Origin: Cyanobacteria bacterium NC_groundwater_1444_Ag_S-0.65um_54_12
GTDB lineage: Bacteria > Cyanobacteriota > Sericytochromatia > S15B-MN24 > VGJW01
NCBI GenBank assembly: GCA_016267585.1
Contig: JACQUT010000016.1
Span: forward strand, 1 to 5,843
Length of the DNA: 5,843 bases
Direction of reading: 5' to 3'
Position numbers and translations under genes: made by a program. This document shows, in pieces, positions 1 to 5,843 of the stretch. The notes under the pieces were generated by a model. It was not told the DNA's origin. It did no database searches and saw only the letters and a program-made list of their open reading frames with translations. How positions within the stretch are numbered: position 1 is the stretch's first letter; each line of letters begins with the position of its first letter.

Positions 1-1
1 G

Positions 2-364
2 GGGCTTACCGGGACCAAGGGGGCGTGTCTTCAGGGTGAGTGCGGTTCCTGTACCATCCTGGTGGATGGCATACCAATGAATGCTTGCTTGATACCGGGG
101 CCACAGGTAGCAGGACGCCAAGTTGTAACTATTGAAGGCATGGCCCAGGACACCGCGCTCGATCCGCTGCAGCGTGCCCTGGTTGACCATGGTGCCATTC
201 AATGCGGCTTCTGCACGCCTGGCCTGGTAATGAGCGCGAAAGCGCTTTTAGCGAATTCTTGCCAGCTTACTTGCGAGCAAGCCAGAGAAGGGTTAGCTGG
301 CAATCTCTGTCGTTGTACTGGCTACACCAAGATCATGGCGGCAGTGCTGGCTGCCGGACGCTAA
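2..364 (+). CDS. [2Fe-2S] small subunit of a molybdenum hydroxylase (CoxS/XDH type), 5'-truncated
   Basis: The reading frame is open from base 2 to a TAA at 362-364 and gives 120 residues; the start lies outside the window. Family members run to about 155-165 residues, so roughly 35-45 N-terminal residues are missing. The visible part starts at the conserved GLTGTKGAC stretch. It carries the plant-type ferredoxin cysteines (fragment C9, C14, C17, C29, in CLQGECGSC and NAC) and then the helical second [2Fe-2S] domain (QCGFCTPG, C68/C71, and CRCTGY, C103/C105). All eight ligands are present, so it looks functional. In this family the subunit passes electrons from the molybdenum cofactor subunit to FAD. 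Substrate (CO, xanthine, aldehyde or another N-heterocycle) cannot be told from this subunit, and the large and medium subunits, if adjacent, lie to the left. queA follows 12 bases downstream. Confidence 0.93.
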   Translation, partial: GLTGTKGACLQGECGSCTILVDGIPMNACLIPGPQVAGRQVVTIEGMAQDTALDPLQRALVDHGAIQCGFCTPGLVMSAKALLANSCQLTCEQAREGLAGNLCRCTGYTKIMAAVLAAGR

Positions 365-376
365 ACGGCTGTTTCT

Positions 377-1432
377 ATGGAATTAAAAAACGCTTACCGG
401 GATTTGTTGTCATCTTACGATTATTACCTGCCGCCCGAGCTAATCGCGCAAGAGCCGGTTTCTTGCCGCGCTGATAGCCGATTGCTAGTGTTGCAAGGCG
501 TGCAGACATTGCAGCGACAATTCAAGGATCTACCAAGGTACTTGCACGCGGGCGATCTGCTGGTTCTTAACGATACGCGAGTATTGCCTGCCAGATTGCG
601 CGGTACCAGGGCAAACGGCGGAGCCATTGAAGCTCTGCTTTGCGAGGATCTAGGTAATGAGCGCTGGTCAGCCTTGTTGCGCCCAGCACGCAAGGCACCG
701 CTGGGCAGTATGCTTTTTTTCGATATGGTAAAAGCGGTAGTCGAGCAAATCCTACCGGGGGGCGAACGGGTACTGGCTTTTGCTAGCTCTTCGCGAGAGC
801 TGATGCTTAACTGCGGCGAACTACCGCTACCGCCTTATATCAATCGCTATCTGCAGCAACCGGAGCGTTACCAGACCGTCTATGCCAGAAAACCGGGGGC
901 GGTCGCCGCACCCACTGCTGGTTTGCATTTCACCACGCAGTTGCTCGATGAATTGCGCCGGCAAGGTGTGTCAATAGCTACCTTGACCCTACATGTTGGA
1001 CCAGGAACTTTTCAGCCAGTCAGAAGTGAGGAATTGTCTTTACACCGCATGCCTGCTGAGTACTATGAAATCCCGCTGCGGACCGCTCAGCTTTTCCAGA
1101 TGACGCGGGCCAACGGTGGGCGAGTTGTCGCCGTCGGAACTACCACCACGCGAGCTTTGGAATCCGCTGTCCGTCCGAATGGTTGCTTAGAGAACCTTAC
1201 CGGACGTACCGATCTTTTCATACGACCCGGTTATCGCTTTCGCGCCTGCGATGCGCTTATCACGAACTTTCATCTGCCGCGCAGCACCCTGTTGATGTTA
1301 GTTGCCGCTTTTGCCCAGCAGCTCGGTCTCGGCGGTCTAGACAGAATCCTTGCTGCCTATCGCCAGGCAGTGACACAAGGTTACCGCTTTTATAGCTTCG
1401 GTGATGCCATGGCGCTTTTAGGCCAAGAGTAG
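377..1432 (+). CDS. queA: S-adenosylmethionine:tRNA ribosyltransferase-isomerase QueA
   Basis: QueA transfers and isomerises the ribosyl group of SAM onto 7-aminomethyl-7-deazaguanine in the tRNA wobble position, giving epoxyqueuosine, the next-to-last step of queuosine synthesis in the cytoplasm. The 351 residues match the usual length (about 340-360). Conserved blocks occur in order: YYLPPELIAQEP (16-27), LNDTRVLPARL (64-74), LPLPPYI (149-155), PGAVAAPTAGLHFT (173-186), LHVGPGTFQPVR (205-216), VAVGTTTTRALES (251-263), TDLFIRPGYRFR (278-289), ITNFHLPRSTLLMLV (295-309) and the terminal YRFYSFGDAMAL. The ATG at 377 has no clear Shine-Dalgarno sequence. It adds about ten residues before the conserved YYLPPELIAQEP block, but no better start is visible, and the stop of the preceding gene 12 bases upstream suggests coupling. 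The 3' end overlaps convergent glcF by 43 bases. No tgt, queF or preQ1 riboswitch is in view. Confidence 0.97.
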   Translation: MELKNAYRDLLSSYDYYLPPELIAQEPVSCRADSRLLVLQGVQTLQRQFKDLPRYLHAGDLLVLNDTRVLPARLRGTRANGGAIEALLCEDLGNERWSALLRPARKAPLGSMLFFDMVKAVVEQILPGGERVLAFASSSRELMLNCGELPLPPYINRYLQQPERYQTVYARKPGAVAAPTAGLHFTTQLLDELRRQGVSIATLTLHVGPGTFQPVRSEELSLHRMPAEYYEIPLRTAQLFQMTRANGGRVVAVGTTTTRALESAVRPNGCLENLTGRTDLFIRPGYRFRACDALITNFHLPRSTLLMLVAAFAQQLGLGGLDRILAAYRQAVTQGYRFYSFGDAMALLGQE

Positions 1433-2649
1433 CCGTAAAAGAGTATTTCCGCGAGATGCAGAACCGGCAAAGCTCGCTGGTGTTTTCGCAATCCATAGCT
1501 CAATTGCATGAGACAGGAAGGATTGGCTGTTATCACCAGATCCGGATCTGCTGCCAATAGGTGGTCGACGCGTCTTTCCATGAGCGCTTGCGCCAGGGTT
1601 GGTTGCAGCAAGGCATAAGTACCAGCTCCGCCACAACAGTATTCGGCTCCCTTGGTCGCGACAAGTTTCACCCCCAAGCGACCAAGGAGTTCACGCGGAG
1701 CCTGACGTATGCCTTGACCATGCGCTAAATGACAGGGATCATGATAAACGACTCGGAGTTCACGCTCGATCTGGCGTTGGGCGGGTGGCTGCCAATTTGC
1801 TGCTAGCAGGGCTTCGGATAGATCACGAACCCGACCGGCGAATTCGCCGGGATAAGCCTTCATGGCTGCTCCGCAACCTGCCGCGCTTGCCACTACCACG
1901 TTGCAATCGCCAAAAGCCGCCATTGTTCTAAGAGCTGCTGCCTTTGCGCCGTCCGCGTCACCGTCATGTGCCTGCAAAGCTCCGCAGCATCCGGCATTGG
2001 CTGGAGCTACCACTTCATAACCTGCCTCTGCTAACAATTGCATACTGGCAAAGTTGCTGCGCGGATAGAGATTCGGCATGACGCAACCGCTCAAGAAACC
2101 GGCGCGGCCGCGGCAGACCCCTCGAGCGGGCAAATAAGAAACCGGGCGCGGCGCGGGGTAATAGGGTGGTAAAAGTTCTATTTGTTGCCGCAAAAAAGCT
2201 GGCATCCACTCGCGATCGCTTCGCGAGAGCAGGCGCAGCAAGGCAATCAATAGTCGGAACCTGGCACGGTGTGGCAATACTTGCCTGATCAGCCAGCGCC
2301 ACCACAGGGAACGCATGCTGACAGGGCGTGCCGGTTCCGTCAGTCGAGCTCTTGCCAGTTCCAGCAACTGACCATAGTGTACTCCACTGGGACAGGCGGT
2401 TTCGCAAGCACGACAACCCAGACAGCGATCGAGCGGTGCGATTACGCTGGCTGGTGAGCTGACACGCTGCTCTAGCAAGGCACGCAGTAAGTAAATACGC
2501 CCGCGCGGTGAGTCAGACTCTGTTCCGAGTTCGGCATAAGTAGGACAGGCCGGCAAACAAAGTCCACAATGCAAGCATGAAATTGCCAACTCATGCAAGA
2601 TCGCGAGCGAGTCATGCGGTTCGGTGGAAATCATCATTCCGATTATCAT
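1390..2649 (-). CDS. glcF: Glycolate oxidase iron-sulfur subunit GlcF
   Basis: This is the electron-transfer subunit of glycolate (or another 2-hydroxyacid) oxidase. It works with the FAD subunits GlcD/GlcE at the membrane and passes electrons towards quinones. The 419 residues hold two [4Fe-4S] ferredoxin motifs, C25-x2-C28-x2-C31-x3-C35-P and C76-x2-C79-x2-C82-x3-C86-P. The typical DSPRGRIYLLRA stretch lies between them. Two CCG (heterodisulfide-reductase-like) domains follow: C189, C221/C222, C259 and C306, C338/C339, C379. All ligands are intact. The ATG at 2649 has weak ribosome-binding support; in-frame ATGs at 2637 and 2634 are alternatives that cost 4-5 residues. The last 14 or so residues overlap the end of queA on the other strand. 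No glcD or glcE lies in the window, so this is either an isolated subunit or its partners are encoded elsewhere. A related two-domain CCG oxidoreductase such as a lactate or glycerol-3-phosphate dehydrogenase subunit is the main alternative. Confidence 0.92.
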   Translation of the reverse strand: MIIGMMISTEPHDSLAILHELAISCLHCGLCLPACPTYAELGTESDSPRGRIYLLRALLEQRVSSPASVIAPLDRCLGCRACETACPSGVHYGQLLELARARLTEPARPVSMRSLWWRWLIRQVLPHRARFRLLIALLRLLSRSDREWMPAFLRQQIELLPPYYPAPRPVSYLPARGVCRGRAGFLSGCVMPNLYPRSNFASMQLLAEAGYEVVAPANAGCCGALQAHDGDADGAKAAALRTMAAFGDCNVVVASAAGCGAAMKAYPGEFAGRVRDLSEALLAANWQPPAQRQIERELRVVYHDPCHLAHGQGIRQAPRELLGRLGVKLVATKGAEYCCGGAGTYALLQPTLAQALMERRVDHLLAADPDLVITANPSCLMQLSYGLRKHQRALPVLHLAEILFYGYSWPKSAMASPKL

Positions 2650-2742
2650 ATGGTCATTCTACAACCACAGTGCGGGTACGGCCCCGTTACGGTCAGCGAT
2701 CACGCCAGTCGCTATCGGAAACGGTCCAAGACGTAAGCGGTC
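2650..2742. other. Intergenic gap upstream of glcF, no convincing signal
   Basis: These 93 bases separate the stop of the YD-repeat gene from the glcF start, both on the minus strand. The only secondary structure I find is a weak 5-base-pair inverted repeat (AGCGA at 2695-2699, TCGCT at 2709-2713) without a following T-run, so there is no intrinsic terminator. I see no acceptable -35/-10 pair for glcF. glcF could therefore be read through from the upstream cassette or use a promoter that does not match the housekeeping consensus. Confidence 0.5.
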
Positions 2743-3591
2743 CTATAATGCTTTCGAATTACTGATGTCGTCTGCAATGCCATCGAAGCAGAGGTTTTTT
2801 ACCAGCTGTCCGGTGGCATCGAACCATTTTTCGGCAATTACGTTGCCGATACGATCATGAGTAAATTCTTGACGGGCCTCTAGCTGGTCCTGGACACCGC
2901 GCAACTCTACCCGCACCAATTGATTCTTGGCATCATAGGTGTACAGGAAGCGGCTCATCCGCTTTTTTTCTTTGTTAAACCAGGCGCGTTCGGTTAGATT
3001 GCCTTGTTTGTCATACTTGAAACGCCGAGAGCCTACTTGCAGATCACTGCGATCATGCTCTGATTCGCTAGCTAATTCACCAGCAGCATCGTATTCATAA
3101 AGCAAGCGCTTTACCAGTTTATCTTCGGCATCGAACCAACTTTCTTGCAGCAGGCGCCTGGTCGAGTCGTACTCTGATCTGATGTAGTAAAACAGCTTAC
3201 CTTCGTAGGTGTATTCAGCTCGCCAGATCATCAGAGCGGTCAAGTCGTCATAGAGATAGCGATGGTAATTCTCTATATTGCCATAGCGATCCGCCCAGAT
3301 AGCTTCATTGACATGCCACTCTTCGTAGCGATAGAAGCGTAAGCTGGGTTTCGAGAACTCTTTCACGAATTTTTCCAGCAGCAATACCCGACCCTCGGAA
3401 TCGTAATGATGGGTCTGGTGCTCAAAGGGCACCGTTTCCGACGGGTATTCCACCACGCCCACGATCTTGCCGACTTTATCGATCTTGCCAGATTTGTAGT
3501 GTCTGGCACGTACAATTTGGGGCCTGATCTCGCCTTGGAGCTCAGCTATGCTGGGAACTGTGGGTATATGTTTACTAGAAATACTGTTCAC
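2743..3591 (-). CDS. YD/Rhs-like repeat protein of unknown function
   Basis: A 282-residue protein (from the GTG at 3591) built largely of tandem units of about 26 residues, of the form YDxxGxLxxExWFDxxxxLxxRxxY. This resembles the YD/Rhs repeats and related beta-hairpin repeats (YwqK/MORN-like). The N-terminal 61 residues before the array are not hydrophobic, and I see no signal peptide or membrane segment, so it is probably cytosolic or exported by an unusual route. Only 13 residues follow the array, so there is no toxin domain as in polymorphic Rhs toxins, and about 208 residues of repeat is far below an Rhs shell. Start choice: the GTG at 3591 has a GAGG six bases upstream; a TTG at 3606 would add five residues with weaker support. 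The gene overlaps the radical SAM gene before it by 17 bases, so the two are probably coupled. The function is not recognisable; a binding scaffold or a substrate of the enzyme are guesses. Confidence 0.85.
   Translation of the reverse strand: MNSISSKHIPTVPSIAELQGEIRPQIVRARHYKSGKIDKVGKIVGVVEYPSETVPFEHQTHHYDSEGRVLLLEKFVKEFSKPSLRFYRYEEWHVNEAIWADRYGNIENYHRYLYDDLTALMIWRAEYTYEGKLFYYIRSEYDSTRRLLQESWFDAEDKLVKRLLYEYDAAGELASESEHDRSDLQVGSRRFKYDKQGNLTERAWFNKEKKRMSRFLYTYDAKNQLVRVELRGVQDQLEARQEFTHDRIGNVIAEKWFDATGQLVKNLCFDGIADDISNSKAL
2785..3408 (-). repeat. Eight tandem ~26-residue YD-type repeats (coding)
   Basis: The array fills 208 codons. Counting from the GTG start, five exact 26-residue units lie at residues 140-165, 166-191, 192-217, 218-243 and 244-269, starting EYDST, EYDAA, KYDKQ, TYDAK and THDRI. 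Three more diverged units precede them at 62-87 (HYDSE), 88-112 (RYEEW) and 113-139 (LYDDL), of 26, 25 and 27 residues. Common features are an aromatic-Asp opening, a Gly or polar turn at position 6, Leu or Val at 8, a WF[DN] in several units near 13-15, and an aromatic end. The copies share little beyond short strings such as GGCATCGAACCA, so the duplications are old. Confidence 0.85.
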
Positions 3592-5458
3592 TGGGGACCT
3601 CGGCAATTTGTCTCGACTGATAAGAAGCTACCTTTTTGTGACCGAAGCGCGCAACGTAAAGGTGAATAAATTCGCGATAGCGTAAGAAGAACCAAAGGCT
3701 GTTACCATAAGCGGCAGCACAACGCCGAGTGCAGAGGCGCATTGCCTTGGTCAGTTCTTCATCCGTCATGCCTTTGGTATTGCGGTAAGAAAGGTTAGTA
3801 GAAAGCTCTTCAGTATCCTTACAGACCTCGATGAGCCCTAGCTCTTCACGTTGATTGAACAGCGGAGCATGCTTGCCCAGGGTAAAAACCGAGCGGCCAT
3901 ACGAGTGAATGATATCGGTATTTTGGCAAATGCTAGCGATAGTGGCCATGGCTTCTTCCCAGGTTTCCGTAGGAAAGCCGAAAAAGATGTAAGCGAAGTT
4001 CCAGATGCCTGCCGAGGCGGCATTGCGCAAAATGTCTAGCCTGCGGTCGAAGGCCACGCCTTTGCGTATGAGCCGCAAGATGCGCGGCGATCCCGTTTCG
4101 AATCCCCAAAGGATCATGCGCAAGCCAGCGGAGTATAGCAACTCCATCAGATCTGGCGTGAAGCGGCTTTCCAATCGCCCATTGCAAAACCATCGAATAT
4201 CCAGCTCTTCGTTCAGGAAGCGTTGTGCCATTTGACGCAATCTGGCAGGGCTGATCGCTTCGTCGATAAACTGAAAATGGCGAATGCCATAGGTCTGGCG
4301 CAAATAACGCAACTCATTCACCAGGCGATCCAGAGACTTGGTATCGGGTGTGACGCCTACATACGAGTCACAAAAGGTACACTTGGCCCAGTAACAACCC
4401 TTGCTGGCTTGTACCGTCAAGACCAGCTCGGGCGTCAGATACTTGTCCAGGGGAAGCCCGGCCAGATCCTGAATGCCTATTTCGTCCATCAAGGGAACGG
4501 GACGCTCGGGTGAACGCAATACCGCGCTTTCATCTGACGAAAGGTAAAGCAGATTGGGAACTTCTGCGAGATCCGTGCCGGCTGCTAACGCTTCTACCAG
4601 CATGTAGACTGATTGCTCGCCCTCGGTACACATCAAGCTATGGGCAAAGGCTCGAAAAAAAACCGGTTTTTGGGCCAAGACAGCAGTCAGACGCTCGAAA
4701 AAATTACCACCGATTCCTACGTGGCAACCCGCTGGTACTGCGCGTTTCAACAAGTAGGCCAGGGTGAGGCCGGGCAGAACCTGGGAGAATGCGTTGATCG
4801 AAATGCCGATATAATGCGGATTGGTAGCTAGCAGTGTTGGTAATTGGGCGGCAAAGAACTCGTAAAAAAGGTTGTTAGCTTGGTCGTTCACATACTCGAT
4901 CAGACGGTCTACCATTAGCGGACAGTCTGGCTGCTCGAAATAATTGAGCGAAAGTTGCGCGGGATGGAAAAGCAACGAAATCAGTTCGAGCGCGCTGTCA
5001 ACAATGGTAAATGCCTCTAACAAAAGATCCGGGTTATAGAAGCGACGTGGATCTCGGAAGGTTTCTTTGGCGTCCAGGATGCGCTTCGGGATCTCATGCA
5101 ATACGCCGGAATTGTTAGCTAGCCAACGCGTATAGGCAGCTTGTCGTTGCAAATCTATTAGCATTTGCCGGCTCGTCAAGCCAAGACGTTCGGCCAGTAC
5201 GGCTTGTCCACCAACATAAGCATCCAGAACCGCCAGGCGATCTCGTGCTATTTCTAGATATTCGGGAGTCAATACGTGATCGTAGAACTCGACATTGAGG
5301 TCACGCAGAGTGGTTTCGATTCCCTTGCTGCGGAGATGCCCAGCTATCCCTCGCATGGCGTAATGCGGATTCTGACAAGACCATTGCGGCGGGAAAAGCA
5401 GTAATGCTCTGCCCGCTCGCAGCGAGTGGGCAGAGCGACTGTTTAGCTTTGCTGTCAT
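3575..5458 (-). CDS. B12-binding-domain radical SAM protein, substrate unknown
   Basis: A 627-residue enzyme of the large cobalamin-binding radical SAM group (BchE-like, COG1032 type). From the ATG at 5458: an N-terminal Rossmann-like region starts at LLLFPPQW (19-26) and continues after a long, mostly helical insert to IGISINAF (217-224) and GIGGNFFERL (248-257). No DxHxxG cobalamin-ligand motif is seen, which is usual in this group. The radical SAM barrel follows: cluster cysteines in GCYWAKCTFC (C355, C360, C363; spacing x4, x2), then FIDEAISP (397-404), WGFETG (451-456) and IFFGFPTET (491-499). The C-terminal 100 residues are unassigned. The family does methylations, rearrangements and RiPP modifications; which applies here cannot be read. 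Start: the ATG overlaps the TGA of the small gene upstream as ATGA; a TTG at 5470 would add four residues. A 31-base hairpin lies inside codons 8-18. Confidence 0.93.
   Translation of the reverse strand: MTAKLNSRSAHSLRAGRALLLFPPQWSCQNPHYAMRGIAGHLRSKGIETTLRDLNVEFYDHVLTPEYLEIARDRLAVLDAYVGGQAVLAERLGLTSRQMLIDLQRQAAYTRWLANNSGVLHEIPKRILDAKETFRDPRRFYNPDLLLEAFTIVDSALELISLLFHPAQLSLNYFEQPDCPLMVDRLIEYVNDQANNLFYEFFAAQLPTLLATNPHYIGISINAFSQVLPGLTLAYLLKRAVPAGCHVGIGGNFFERLTAVLAQKPVFFRAFAHSLMCTEGEQSVYMLVEALAAGTDLAEVPNLLYLSSDESAVLRSPERPVPLMDEIGIQDLAGLPLDKYLTPELVLTVQASKGCYWAKCTFCDSYVGVTPDTKSLDRLVNELRYLRQTYGIRHFQFIDEAISPARLRQMAQRFLNEELDIRWFCNGRLESRFTPDLMELLYSAGLRMILWGFETGSPRILRLIRKGVAFDRRLDILRNAASAGIWNFAYIFFGFPTETWEEAMATIASICQNTDIIHSYGRSVFTLGKHAPLFNQREELGLIEVCKDTEELSTNLSYRNTKGMTDEELTKAMRLCTRRCAAAYGNSLWFFLRYREFIHLYVARFGHKKVASYQSRQIAEVPSEQYF
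3598..3601 (-). promoter_or_regulatory. Ribosome binding site (GAGG) deciding the GTG start of the YD-repeat gene
   Basis: On the minus strand GAGG stands six bases before the GTG at 3591. The site lies inside the end of the radical SAM reading frame, which stops at 3577-3575. This favours the GTG over the TTG at 3606. Confidence 0.55.
5406..5436 (-). repeat. Strong hairpin inside the 5' end of the radical SAM gene
   Basis: A near-perfect inverted repeat: arms 5406-5420 and 5422-5436, 15 bases each, around one base. The single mismatch is G5415 against T5427, which becomes an A·C mismatch in the transcript. In the mRNA this gives about 9 pairs, one mismatch, 4 pairs and a 3-base loop, GC-rich, starting 22 bases after the ATG. 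No U-run follows directly, so it is not a normal intrinsic terminator. It could slow initiation, act as a processing or partial attenuation site after the small gene, or be a small palindromic insertion. Confidence 0.75.
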
Positions 5459-5778
5459 TTTTGGGCGCAAGATCGCTTTTCTGTCTCTACCGCTTTTATA
5501 TATTCGTTCAATTCGGTGACAATCGGTACGATTTCTTCTATGCGGATCCGACGGATCTCTGCGATAGTTTCATCATGCTGTTGAATCAGGCGGCGCACCG
5601 TTTCTTGATCGCCTTTGATCCGCAGTTTTACCAGGAAATCCTGCAAAGTACGCTCACGCGCCAACAGGTCATAAAAGCGCCGGGCCCGCTCCGTGACTTC
5701 TTCGTGCGTAAGTAGCCGTGCTACCTTGACTCTTTGCTCTCTAGCATTTTTGCCTTCCTGAACTTTCAGCGTTTTCAT
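5455..5778 (-). CDS. Small charged helical protein of unknown function
   Basis: A 107-residue protein I do not recognise. It is very rich in Arg, Lys and Glu, with no signal peptide or membrane span, and looks almost entirely helical; residues about 60-100 have a coiled-coil-like spacing of Ile, Val and Leu. One cysteine, C104, sits in the last residues (KRSCAQK). The ATG at 5778 is preferred because GGGGG stands five bases before it; a GTG at 5790 (AAGG seven bases upstream) would add four residues. Its TGA overlaps the ATG of the radical SAM gene (ATGA), so the two products are probably made together. Being encoded directly before a cobalamin-type radical SAM enzyme, it could be a partner, chaperone or peptide substrate; the lack of a Gly-Gly-type leader end or a recognisable core argues against a classical RiPP precursor. 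Confidence 0.75.
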   Translation of the reverse strand: MKTLKVQEGKNAREQRVKVARLLTHEEVTERARRFYDLLARERTLQDFLVKLRIKGDQETVRRLIQQHDETIAEIRRIRIEEIVPIVTELNEYIKAVETEKRSCAQK

Positions 5779-5783
5779 TACTT

Positions 5784-5788
5784 CCCCC
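5784..5788 (-). promoter_or_regulatory. Ribosome binding site (GGGGG) for the small helical protein
   Basis: Reading the minus strand, GGGGG can pair with the CCUCC of 16S rRNA with one G·U pair and stands five bases before the ATG at 5778. It supports that ATG over the GTG at 5790, which overlaps this site. Confidence 0.5.
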
Positions 5789-5843
5789 ACTGCTAGACCT
5801 TACCTATACCCGACTGGACCTCGCTATTATCACTGGCTAGACC
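5788..5843. repeat. Short direct repeats upstream of the small gene
   Basis: CACTGCTAGACC (5788-5799) and CACTGGCTAGACC (5831-5843) differ by one inserted base and lie 43-44 bases apart in the same direction. A shortened version, ACTGGACC (5813-5820), lies between them. They sit where the promoter region of the minus-strand cassette would be expected, so a regulator-binding role is possible. On the minus strand GATAAT (5831-5826) could be a -10 element, but its -35 would fall outside the window. Confidence 0.4.

Noticed and set aside
785..801. Small hairpin AGCTCT-TCGCG-AGAGCT in queA, sharing the 12-mer CTTCGCGAGAGC with glcF
   Set aside because: About one shared 12-mer is expected by chance in a window of this size, and the stem is only six pairs.
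2209..2227. Hairpin CTCGCGA-TCGCT-TCGCGAG inside glcF, including one GCGATCGC (the HIP1 octamer of many cyanobacteria)
   Set aside because: A single HIP1 copy in 5.8 kb shows no enrichment, and a 7-base-pair stem without a U-run in a coding region is not a credible terminator.
2650..2742. Rho-independent terminator between the YD-repeat gene and glcF
   Set aside because: The only inverted repeats are 4-5 base pairs and no T-run follows on the minus strand.
2744..2750. TATAATG on the plus strand, a perfect -10 hexamer
   Set aside because: It has no -35 match 16-18 bases upstream and would drive transcription antisense to the YD-repeat gene, where no plus-strand gene exists.
2743..3591. Polymorphic Rhs toxin with an immunity gene
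   Set aside because: There is no N-terminal export domain, no hyperconserved Rhs core, only 13 residues after the repeats, and no immunity-like gene next to it.
3406..3669. Plus-strand open frame of 87 residues opposite the YD-repeat and radical SAM genes
   Set aside because: It lies antisense to two well-supported genes and has no recognisable domain.
5803..5808. TATAGG on the minus strand as a -10 for the cassette
   Set aside because: The spaced -35 position holds GATAAT, which does not resemble TTGACA.

Overview
This looks like a bacterial chromosome segment with dense, overlapping genes and balanced base composition by eye. Most genes are conserved metabolic types, with one less familiar three-gene cassette. 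CTAG tetramers are not obviously depleted (I counted about 18), which argues mildly against enterobacteria and relatives that avoid CTAG. I cannot place the organism firmly. The style of the radical SAM protein and its YD-repeat neighbour would fit an environmental lineage such as non-photosynthetic Cyanobacteria relatives (Melainabacteria/Obscuribacter-like), but that is a low-confidence guess.

Left part (1-1432, plus strand): the 3' two thirds of a two-cluster [2Fe-2S] small subunit of a molybdenum hydroxylase (CO dehydrogenase/xanthine dehydrogenase type), cut by the window edge. It is followed after only 12 bases by a complete queA, which makes the epoxyqueuosine precursor in tRNA.

Middle (1390-2649, minus strand): glcF, the iron-sulfur subunit of glycolate oxidase. 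It converges on queA and overlaps it tail to tail by 43 bases. A 93-base gap with no convincing promoter or terminator separates it from the genes to its right.

Right part (2743-5778, minus strand, transcribed right to left): a tightly packed cassette of a 107-residue charged helical protein, a cobalamin-binding-type radical SAM enzyme, and a protein built of eight consecutive units of about 26 residues of the YD/Rhs-like kind. The junctions are an ATGA overlap (4 bases) and a 17-base overlap, so translational coupling is likely. A strong 31-base hairpin lies just inside the radical SAM coding sequence. Its substrate is unknown. The small protein and the repeat protein are the natural candidates for partner or substrate. 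If the window holds an undescribed system, it is this cassette.
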